Source: Nocardioides sp. SYSU D00065 (GTDB lineage: Bacteria > Actinomycetota > Actinomycetes > Propionibacteriales > Nocardioidaceae). Taken from it: DNA of 64,000 bases. The position numbers and the translations under genes are program-made. Of the stretch, positions 58,150 to 64,000 are shown piece after piece. Position 1 is the first letter of the stretch, and the number at the start of each line of letters is the position of its first letter. The notes beneath the pieces were generated by a model. That model had not been told where the DNA came from. It searched no databases and saw nothing but the letters and a program-made list of their open reading frames with translations. The DNA is taken from positions 1 to 64,000 of the forward strand of contig NZ_JAFMSX010000004.1 of the NCBI RefSeq assembly GCF_017916425.1. The letters run 5' to 3'.

Positions 58150-58277
58150 CCCGGGACGTACGCCGGCGTCCCGCAGTGCAGGCAGACCTCCACCCGGTCG
58201 GCCCCACGCGACGTGACGTGAACCTGGTCGAGCTCGAAGGCGTGCTCGACGCAGTCCCCGTCGTCGTCGATGCTCAT
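58113..58277 (-). CDS. 54-residue leftward zinc-site protein
   Basis: ATG at 58277 overlaps the previous leftward gene (ATGA). The peptide starts MSIDDDGDCVEHAFEL and has CLHCGTPAYVPG, a zinc knuckle. Third-position GC fits. Its tail overlaps the 3' end of the MuF-like gene. Confidence 0.55.
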   Translation of the reverse strand: MSIDDDGDCVEHAFELDQVHVTSRGADRVEVCLHCGTPAYVPGQAALRDDRPPL

Positions 58278-58441
58278 TGGCCGGGAGCGGCCTTCGCGAG
58301 GTCGGAGTCCTTGCCTGGACAGTCGGGGTTCAAGCAAACCTCAGCGAGCCGCATACCCGGCCGGAGCCGCGACCCGCTGTTGATCGACGAGTTCGGGTCC
58401 ACCTGCATCTGCTCCCCGCACTGGGGACATCTCGACTCCAT
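58274..58441 (-). CDS. 55-residue leftward zinc-ribbon protein
   Basis: The peptide begins MESRCPQCGEQMQVDPNSS and has a second pair VCLNPDCPGK, a standard zinc ribbon. It overlaps the next leftward gene. The pair sits between MuF-like and protease genes. Confidence 0.6.
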   Translation of the reverse strand: MESRCPQCGEQMQVDPNSSINSGSRLRPGMRLAEVCLNPDCPGKDSDLAKAAPGQ

Positions 58442-58476
58442 CCACCGAACGCTACCCGCGACCGGGAGGTCCTGCC

Positions 58477-59745
58477 ATGCCCAAGAAGCTCGCCGAGCAG
58501 GCGCTCATCACCGAGGCCGCCGCCGCCGCCGCCAAGGACAGCGGCCGCCTCCCCATCCAGTTCATCTCCCCCGGCTGGGGCTCCTCCGGCTACTACTCCC
58601 CCGAGGTGATCGCCGAAGCCGCCGAGACGAAGTTCATCCCCGCCGGCACCCACATGTACGCCGACCACCCCACCGACGCCGAGGACGCCGAGCGCCCGGG
58701 CCGCTCGATCAAGGACCTCATGGCCGTGGTCGTCGAGGACGCCTACCTCTCCCCCGACGGCGCGCTGGTCGGCGAGGCCGACGTCGTCCCGGCCTGGCGC
58801 GACCTCCTCGAAACCGTCCGCGACCACATCGGCGTGTCCATCCGCGGCTCCGCCACCGACATCGTCGAGGGCGAGGCCGAGGGCCGCCGCGGCCGCATCG
58901 TCGAGGGCCTGGTGGCGCCGTGCACGTCGGTCGACTTCGTCACCCGCGCCGGCCGCGGCGGGAAGGTGCTGCAGGTCATGGAGTCCGCGGCCGCCAACCA
59001 GCGGGCCATCAGCCACGGCGTCGAAGAGGCCACGGTCAACGACACCCGCGAGGCGCTGCAGACCACGCTTCGCGATGCCTACGCCGGCGCCAAGACCTGG
59101 ATCTACGTCCGCGACTTCGACGACTCGACCGTCTGGTTCGAGATCGAGGGCGACGGCGACGACAACGGCATCTACGCCCAGGGCTACGCCATGAGCGACA
59201 GCGCCGGCGCCTCGCTGTCTGGCGACCGCACCGAGGTGCGCGTCCAGACCACCTACGTCCCGGTCACCCGGCCGGGCAGCACCACCGACACCACCACCGA
59301 GGAGTCCGAGGAGGACACCATGCCCAAGATCCAGATCGAGGAGGCCGAGCACGCTCGCCTCGTCGACGCGGCCGGCCGGGTGAAGACGCTCGAGAGCGAG
59401 CGCGACACCGAGAAGGCCCGCGCTGACGTCGCCGAGTCGACGCTCGCGACCGAGCGGCGCCGTGCCCGCGCGATGGACCTCATCCGCGAGCACGACCACG
59501 CCTTCACCCCGCTCGAGGCCAAGGGCCTGGTCGCGGACCTCCCGCTGACCGAGTCCGGCGCCTTCGACGAGACGAAGTTCGCCGAGCTGCTCGCCGAGCA
59601 CGCCGCCTCGGCGGCCCAGGCCGGCGGCGCCGGCCAGGTGTCCGGCTTCGGCCAGACCACCGACACCGGCAAGTCCACCACCGAGTCGGCGCCCGCGCCG
59701 GCCAAGACCGCCTGGGGCCGCACCCTGAGCGAGAAGGGAGCCTGA
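58477..59745 (+). CDS. capsid maturation protease fused to scaffold
   Basis: The 422-residue protein has an N-terminal protease domain (residues about 25-200: FISPGWGSSGYYSPEV, HMYADHPTDAEDAERPGRS, GVSIRGSATDIVEGEA, FVTRAGRGGKVLQVMESA). His and Ser candidates lie in those blocks. From about residue 282 on it is a charged coiled coil with a Gly/Ala/Pro tail, a scaffold. An internal ATG at 59320 has a strong ribosome site. Confidence 0.82.
   Translation: MPKKLAEQALITEAAAAAAKDSGRLPIQFISPGWGSSGYYSPEVIAEAAETKFIPAGTHMYADHPTDAEDAERPGRSIKDLMAVVVEDAYLSPDGALVGEADVVPAWRDLLETVRDHIGVSIRGSATDIVEGEAEGRRGRIVEGLVAPCTSVDFVTRAGRGGKVLQVMESAAANQRAISHGVEEATVNDTREALQTTLRDAYAGAKTWIYVRDFDDSTVWFEIEGDGDDNGIYAQGYAMSDSAGASLSGDRTEVRVQTTYVPVTRPGSTTDTTTEESEEDTMPKIQIEEAEHARLVDAAGRVKTLESERDTEKARADVAESTLATERRRARAMDLIREHDHAFTPLEAKGLVADLPLTESGAFDETKFAELLAEHAASAAQAGGAGQVSGFGQTTDTGKSTTESAPAPAKTAWGRTLSEKGA
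59320..59745 (+). CDS. nested scaffold protein from internal start
   Basis: ATG at 59320 (MPKIQIEEAEHARLVDAAGR) is preceded by GAGGAGG with a 5-nt spacer, in the same frame as the protease. It would give 141 residues of coiled-coil scaffold alone, like lambda Nu3 inside C. The same start text MPK opens the full protein. Confidence 0.6.
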   Translation: MPKIQIEEAEHARLVDAAGRVKTLESERDTEKARADVAESTLATERRRARAMDLIREHDHAFTPLEAKGLVADLPLTESGAFDETKFAELLAEHAASAAQAGGAGQVSGFGQTTDTGKSTTESAPAPAKTAWGRTLSEKGA

Positions 59746-59747
59746 TC

Positions 59748-60140
59748 ATGGCGACCAACGAGAAGTTCCGCCCCGGCGACAAGGTCTCCCTCCCGGTCCC
59801 GGCCGGGACGAAGGCCGGCGCGCCGCTGCGCATCGGCGGCCTCAACGCCGTCGCCCAGACCGACCGCGCCAAGGTCGACGTCTCGCCGACCAACGCCGAC
59901 GGCACCACGAACACCTCGTACAACTACGGCGGCGGCAACCCCAACGGCCACGCCTCGTGCTGGCTCGACGGCGCCCACGAGTTCACCGTCGACTTCGCGG
60001 TCAGCGGCGTCGGGGAGCCGATCTACATCACCGGCGCCAACGCCCTGTCCGGCACCGCGACCGGCAACAACCTGTACGGCCACGCCCTGACCACGAAGGG
60101 CGCGCCCAGCGGGCCCCTGACCGTTCGCCTCGCGAACTGA
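59748..60140 (+). CDS. capsid decoration protein candidate
   Basis: The 130-residue beta-rich protein (KFRPGDKVSLPVPAGTKAGA, FTVDFAVSGVGEPIYITGAN) lies between scaffold and major capsid genes, the usual place of a decoration or head-stabilising protein. GC-rich Gly/Asn loops are consistent. Confidence 0.7.
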   Translation: MATNEKFRPGDKVSLPVPAGTKAGAPLRIGGLNAVAQTDRAKVDVSPTNADGTTNTSYNYGGGNPNGHASCWLDGAHEFTVDFAVSGVGEPIYITGANALSGTATGNNLYGHALTTKGAPSGPLTVRLAN

Positions 60141-60153
60141 TCGGAGCACCAAC

Positions 60154-61305
60154 ATGACCATCGAGCTGCTGTCCGGATCCGCCGCGGTCGAGGCCGCGTC
60201 CGACTCGGACTTCTCCGGGACCGTCAACCCCCGGTACTTCAAGGTCGACGAGAGCCTCGCCGAGCAGGCCACCACCAAGCTGGCGGCCGCGTTCGGCAAC
60301 CACTGGGGCGCCGACGTGCGCCTCGCCGAGGCGTTCTCCACCAGCGACTTCAAGCTGGCGGCCGCCAAGGAGCTGGACGCCGAGATGCTGGCCCAGTACG
60401 ACGAGCTCCCCGCCAGCTGGGACCAGTACACCGACACCACCACGGTGCGCGACTTCCGCCCCAAGCGGCTGCAGTCGCGGTGGCGCTCCACCATCGGCAT
60501 GGCCCGCGTGCCGGAGCTCACCGAGTACCCGGCCGACGACCGGCGCGGCGCGACCGAGTACGCCATCGCCGTGGCCAAGTACGGCCGCCGGTTCGCCATC
60601 TCGTGGGAGGCCTGGCTGAACAACGAGGCCGTCGGCGAGCTCGAGGACCTCCCGGGCGAGCTGGCCCGCCAGGCCCGCGAGACCGAGATGATCGCCGCGG
60701 TGTCGAACCTGCTGCTCGTCGACCCGGCGACCAACACCGCCTCGGACGTCAACACGCAGTTCTTCAAGTCGGCCAACGGCAACGCCCCGGGCAACCTGCC
60801 GCTCACCCGCGCCAACCTCAAGACGGTCCTCGACGGCATGGCCACGAAGAAGGACCCCAACTCGAAGCGGGTCATCGCCCGCCCCGAGGTGGTCGTGGTC
60901 ATCCCCAAGGCGCTCGAGTCGCAGATGCTGTCGATCATCCGCCCGACCGAGGTCCGCGTGACCGTCGACGGGGTGGAGACCATCGAGAGCAACGAGTTCT
61001 CGGGACTGTCGTACGTCGTCGAGCCGATGCTCGACTTCGTCAACACCCACGCCAACGCCGCCACCACGTGGTTCGTGCTCCCGAAGCCGCGGTCCACCCG
61101 GCCGGCGATGTGGGTGGCGAAGCTCGCCGGCCACGAGCAGCCCGACCTCCGCGTCAAGGCCGACACCGGCCAGCGCGTCGGCGGCGGGCAGATCTCGGCG
61201 CTCGAGGGGTCGTTCGAGATCGACGACATCCAGTACCGCGGCCGCCACATCGTGGGCAACCAGCAGGGCGACCCGCTGTTCACCTACGTCAGCCGCGGCG
61301 CCTGA
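60154..61305 (+). CDS. major capsid protein
   Basis: The 383-residue protein is placed between decoration and connector genes and fits an HK97-fold head protein by size. VAKYGRRFAISWEAWLNN, LPGELARQARETEMI and VEPMLDFVNTHANAATTWFV are typical of the Mu gpT / actinophage capsid type. It is the most abundant virion protein expected here. A strong hairpin follows the gene. Confidence 0.85.
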   Translation: MTIELLSGSAAVEAASDSDFSGTVNPRYFKVDESLAEQATTKLAAAFGNHWGADVRLAEAFSTSDFKLAAAKELDAEMLAQYDELPASWDQYTDTTTVRDFRPKRLQSRWRSTIGMARVPELTEYPADDRRGATEYAIAVAKYGRRFAISWEAWLNNEAVGELEDLPGELARQARETEMIAAVSNLLLVDPATNTASDVNTQFFKSANGNAPGNLPLTRANLKTVLDGMATKKDPNSKRVIARPEVVVVIPKALESQMLSIIRPTEVRVTVDGVETIESNEFSGLSYVVEPMLDFVNTHANAATTWFVLPKPRSTRPAMWVAKLAGHEQPDLRVKADTGQRVGGGQISALEGSFEIDDIQYRGRHIVGNQQGDPLFTYVSRGA

Positions 61306-61323
61306 CCGCTCGCTACACCGCCT

Positions 61324-61364
61324 CCAGGTGGGGCGAGGGCACACGCTGCCCTTGCCCCGCCTGG
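61324..61364 (+). terminator. 18-bp hairpin after the major capsid gene
   Basis: Bases 61324-61341 pair with 61347-61364 along all 18 positions (two G-T pairs) around loop CACGC. It lies in the 98-nt gap before the connector gene and probably lowers downstream transcription relative to capsid. Confidence 0.8.
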
Positions 61365-61403
61365 CACCAGCACCACCCCGCACCGCCACCTCGAGGAGGA
61401 GCC

Positions 61404-61787
61404 ATGTCGTACGACGTCACCAAGGCCGTCGGGCAGGTCCGGCTCCTCATCAACGACACAAGCACCGACCCCGTCTTCGCCGACACCGACGTCGCCGCGT
61501 TCCTCGCCATGGAGGGCGACAACGTCAAGCGCGCGGCCGCGCAGGCGCTCGACACCATCGCCGACGACGAGGCCCTCACGTCGAAGGCGATCCGCACCCA
61601 GGACCTCGCCACCGACGGGCCGAAGGTCGCCGACTCGCTCCGCAAGCGCGCCGCAGCGCTCCGCGACCAGGCCGACCGCGCCGACGCCGACGCCGACGAC
61701 GGCTTCTTCGCCATCGTCCCCATGGGCGGCCACGGGCACACGCCCGAGCTCACCCAGCACGCCCACTTCCCCGGGTACTGGCCGTGA
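61404..61787 (+). CDS. head-tail connector protein
   Basis: The 127-residue helical protein (KAVGQVRLLINDTSTDPVFA, DTDVAAFLAMEGDNVKRAAA) matches the gp6/gp15-like head-tail connector pattern. GAGGAGGA precedes the ATG. Confidence 0.75.
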   Translation: MSYDVTKAVGQVRLLINDTSTDPVFADTDVAAFLAMEGDNVKRAAAQALDTIADDEALTSKAIRTQDLATDGPKVADSLRKRAAALRDQADRADADADDGFFAIVPMGGHGHTPELTQHAHFPGYWP

Positions 61788-62242
61788 GGCGTCACCACAC
61801 CGGCTCCGGCCGGCGCAGCGTGATCCCGGCCGACTGGTCCGCCCACCACCGTCCCGCCGCCAACGACACCCACACCGGCACCGTGCAGCTGCGTCACGCC
61901 GGCGGGATCCGCGGCACCTTCGACAAGACCACCGGCACCTGGTCGACCACACCGCACCCGCCCTACTACGCCGGGCCCGCCCGCATCCAGCTGCTCCCGT
62001 CCGAGACCCAAGAGGTCGAGGCGGCCGAGCAGCAGGTGTCCTTGGCCCGCTACGCCGTCATGCTCGATGCCGACGTCACAGGGTTCGCCCTCGAGGACAT
62101 CTGCAAGGTCACCGCCGTCGAGGGCAACGGCGACGCCTGGCTCGTCGGGCGCGAGCTCACGGTCTACGCCTTCGGCGGCGCGTCGCTGCACTGGGAGCGG
62201 CGCCTGCTGTGCACGGACTCCCTCGAGACGCAGGAGCAGTGA
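61784..62242 (+). CDS. head-tail joining protein candidate
   Basis: The 152-residue protein starts at GTG overlapping the connector stop (GTGA). It is beta-rich (GPARIQLLPSETQEVEAAEQ, RYAVMLDADV, GRELTVYAFGG). Position suggests a head-completion or stopper protein. I do not name the family with confidence. Confidence 0.65.
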   Translation: MRRHHTGSGRRSVIPADWSAHHRPAANDTHTGTVQLRHAGGIRGTFDKTTGTWSTTPHPPYYAGPARIQLLPSETQEVEAAEQQVSLARYAVMLDADVTGFALEDICKVTAVEGNGDAWLVGRELTVYAFGGASLHWERRLLCTDSLETQEQ

Positions 62243-62604
62243 TGGCCAGCAGCGACGCCTCCGAGTTCCATGGTCTGGCGGTCAAGCTGCAGCGCGCGTC
62301 CGCGCAGGTCGGCGCAGCCGCAGCCGCCGCGGTGAGGAAGACCGCCTTCGACATCGAGGCCGACGCGAAGGCCCTCGCGCCCGTCGACACGGGCAATCTC
62401 CGCAACAGCATCTCCACCGACATCACCGGCGACGGCCGCTTCGGGGCCATCACCGCCGACATCGGCCCGACCGCCGAGTACGGCGCGTTCGTCGAGTACG
62501 GCACCTCCCGCATGGGGCCGCAGCCCTACATGGCCCCGGCGTTCGAGCGTCGCGAGCCGACGCTGACAGCTGCGCTCGAGCAGATCGGGGAGCAGCTGCT
62601 GTGA
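62242..62604 (+). CDS. HK97 gp10-like tail completion protein
   Basis: The 120-residue protein has the gp10 pattern: LAPVDTGNLRNSIS, AEYGAFVEYGTSRMGPQPYM, APAFERR. TGATG overlap with the previous gene. Confidence 0.85.
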   Translation: MASSDASEFHGLAVKLQRASAQVGAAAAAAVRKTAFDIEADAKALAPVDTGNLRNSISTDITGDGRFGAITADIGPTAEYGAFVEYGTSRMGPQPYMAPAFERREPTLTAALEQIGEQLL

Positions 62605-63017
62605 CGTCAGCCCAGGACGTCCACGACCAGGTCTGGGCACTCCTCGACGCGGTACCCGGGATCAACACCTACGACGGCGAAGTGCCCAGCACCCCGCCGC
62701 TCGACGAGGACGACCGCGTCCACGCCTACGCGGTGCTGTACGTGTCGGCCGGCCGCCGCGCCGCGCTGATGCTTGACGGCACGCAGTCGTCGCTGTTCAG
62801 CGGCTTCCAGGTCACCTGCGTCGGCGGCGACCCCACACGCGCGCTGTGGTGCGTCGACCAGGTCCGTGCAGCGCTGCTCGGCGCCTCCGTCACCGTCGAC
62901 GACCGCGAGCACCTCATCACCGCCAGCGAGACCGACCCCGGCCCCGTGCGCCGCGACGATGACGTCACCCCGCCCAGGCACTACGTGCCCGACCGCTACG
63001 ACCTGTTCATCCCCTAA
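62601..63017 (+). CDS. tail terminator-like protein
   Basis: The 138-residue protein starts at GTG overlapping the previous stop. Its fold pattern (ALLDAVPGINTYDGEVPS, AYAVLYVSAGRRA, FSGFQVTCVGGDP, DRYDLFIP at the end) and its place before the major tail gene fit a tail terminator. Confidence 0.7.
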   Translation: MTSAQDVHDQVWALLDAVPGINTYDGEVPSTPPLDEDDRVHAYAVLYVSAGRRAALMLDGTQSSLFSGFQVTCVGGDPTRALWCVDQVRAALLGASVTVDDREHLITASETDPGPVRRDDDVTPPRHYVPDRYDLFIP

Positions 63018-63041
63018 CCCGCCATCACCCGAGGAGCAGCC

Positions 63042-63254
63042 ATGGACGAGTTCGTGCGCGTCGCCGACAAGGAGACCGGACACCACATGTCCATCCCCAA
63101 GGCGCGCTTCGACGCAGACCCCACCCTCTGGCGCGAGCTCAAGAGCGACGCCACCTACGCCGACGGGACTCCCCGGCCGGCGAAGTACAAGACCGACGTC
63201 TCGACCGAGGCGACGAAGAAGAGCGGCAACCAGGCCGCGGACATCAAGGAGTAA
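63042..63254 (+). CDS. 70-residue phage protein
   Basis: The peptide (FVRVADKETGHHMSIPKARF) is of a type often found just before the major tail gene. Function not known. Confidence 0.6.
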   Translation: MDEFVRVADKETGHHMSIPKARFDADPTLWRELKSDATYADGTPRPAKYKTDVSTEATKKSGNQAADIKE

Positions 63255-63257
63255 GCC

Positions 63258-63802
63258 ATGGTTGCCCCCGTCAAGCCCCGCAAGGTCCAGATGAACGGCC
63301 GCCAGTCGTTCTGGCTGGTGCCCGCGATCGCCGCCCCCGCGGCGCCGAAGATCACCGAGATCAACACCGTCACCGGCATCAACCTGTCGTGCTCGCTGCT
63401 CAAGACCTTCGCCGGCCTGCAGCCGTCGTTCAGCAAGGTCACCCTCGACCAGTACCTCTGCGAGGTCGAGTCGTTCGAGGCCAACGACACCACGTCGTGG
63501 ACGATGCCCGACATCGTCGGCGGGTTCGACCCGCAAGCCGCCCAGGCGTCCGACGACAAGAAGGCGTTCGAGTTCCTCCGCAACGCTTCACCGGGTTCGC
63601 GGTGTTCCGCAACGGCATCGTTGCAGACCAGACGAACCCGGACGCCGTGGTGGGCCAGTTCTTCAACGTCGCTCCGGTGAGCATCACGAAGGCGGTCGAC
63701 ACCTCGGACCCGTCCACCCCGTCGAACATCGCGACCTTCTCGGCCGGGGTTTCCGTGACCGGCTCGCCGGCGATGAACGTCGCCGCCGTCGCCGGCCCCT
63801 GA
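63258..63802 (+). pseudogene. major tail protein gene with apparent single-base deletion
   Basis: The first frame runs from ATG 63258 (MVAPVKPRKVQMNGRQSFWL) to LRN near 63584. The natural continuation (RFTGFAVFRNGIVADQTNPD) is in the -1 frame and ends at TGA 63800-63802. One added C (AACGC to AACCGC) gives a continuous 181-residue protein ending in VTGSPAMNVAAVAGP. A functional phage needs this gene, so either the base was lost in sequencing, the prophage is defective, or frameshifting occurs. Without the fix it ends at 63680. Confidence 0.8.
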
Positions 63803-63849
63803 CCCACCGCTGATCCACCCGGGCTGATCCGCCAGGCAGCCACCCGATC

Positions 63850-63886
63850 GGCCCCCGGCCGCGATGACGAGACGCGGCCGGGGGCC
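63850..63886 (+). terminator. terminator after the major tail gene
   Basis: GGCCCCCGGCCGCG and CGCGGCCGGGGGCC form a perfect 14-bp stem with a 9-nt loop, followed by TTCTCGTC. It is 48 nt after the tail gene. Confidence 0.85.
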
Positions 63887-63921
63887 TTCTCGTCACCTCG
63901 TCACCTCGTCAGGAGCACCCG

Positions 63922-64000
63922 ATGGCACAGACCCAGACCCGCTTCTTCCCCGACGGCGACTACCCCGCCCTCCTCAACCAGGCGTTCGCCGCGTACGAAG
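63922..64000 (+). CDS. N-terminal part of the next tail gene
   Basis: ATG at 63922 follows AGGAG with a 6-nt spacer. The visible 26 residues (MAQTQTRFFPDGDYPALLNQ) run off the window. By position it could be a tail assembly chaperone. Confidence 0.6.
   Translation, partial: MAQTQTRFFPDGDYPALLNQAFAAYE

Larger units (their letters stand above)
34343..64000. mobile_element. siphovirus-type prophage, right end outside the window
   Basis: The region holds integrase, immunity genes, early replication and recombination genes and a full head-gene order from terminase to major tail protein. Genes are packed with ATGA or GTGA overlaps, mostly rightward. At least 29.6 kb is present. Tape measure, minor tail and lysis genes are not yet reached. 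Confidence 0.96.

Noticed and set aside
34343-64000. CRISPR arrays, insertion sequences or a second attachment site within the window
   Set aside because: No repeat-spacer pattern or transposase was seen, and I did not find a second copy of the tRNA-Val end.

Overview
The window is high-GC actinobacterial chromosome, most like Nocardioides or a close relative. The evidence is very high GC3, heavy GTG/TTG start use, many leaderless starts with a TAnnnT box 6-7 nt upstream, an ANTAR response regulator, an actinobacterial-type hisI-trp cluster, and an actinophage-type prophage carrying WhiB and Lsr2-like genes. No stretch longer than 300 bases lacks a gene.

Host part (1-34,340). A gene tail runs into a 39-base poly-C tract, followed by a SAM methyltransferase. 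Next comes a leftward two-gene unit encoding a membrane protein and a surface protein with xxxLxxG heptad repeats. Two tandem paralogous polysaccharide flippases follow, then polA, a hotdog thioesterase and a GNAT acetyltransferase. A polar amino acid ABC transporter (binding protein, permease, ATPase) converges on a complete branched-chain amino acid ABC operon (livK-H-M-G-F, leftward). An ANTAR response regulator, a tRNA with anticodon CAA on a class I body, and pyk lie upstream. The next leftward block is pabC-like, hisI, a trp-associated membrane gene, a small membrane gene, trpC-trpB-trpA, a SCO1-like lipoprotein, lgt, gltB and gltD. Many genes in this block overlap by 4-14 nt. No trpE is present. 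The theme is amino acid uptake and nitrogen and tryptophan metabolism. The host part ends with a tRNA cluster (Gly-GCC, Cys-GCA, Val-GAC).

Prophage (about 34,340 to beyond 64,000). A tyrosine integrase abuts the 3' end of tRNA-Val, so the left attachment site is probably in that tRNA; the right end is outside the window. The leftward immunity unit is repressor, ImmA/IrrE-like peptidase, a 7-codon minicistron, then integrase. The rightward early unit starts from a promoter whose -35 box sits in a 12-bp palindrome. It encodes a Cro-like protein, an Xis-like protein, small genes including a membrane protein with a RING-like finger, a Cas4/RecB-like nuclease, a phiC31 gp3-like protein, a DnaQ-like exonuclease, a J-domain-like protein, RusA, a WhiB protein fused to two C2H2 fingers, an Lsr2-like protein and a DnaB/RepA-like helicase. 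Late genes follow: large terminase, portal, MuF-like protein, protease with nested scaffold, decoration protein, major capsid, head-tail connectors, tail terminator and major tail protein. This is a siphovirus-type order, but the tape measure lies beyond the window. Several minus-strand cassettes interrupt the rightward genes and look like morons or lysogenically expressed genes. Zinc-binding small proteins are unusually frequent.

Sequence quality. Two phage genes (near 44,829 and 63,584) are broken by an apparent loss of one C from an ACCG context. With the poly-C run, this points to possible base-level errors, although genuine frameshifting is not excluded.
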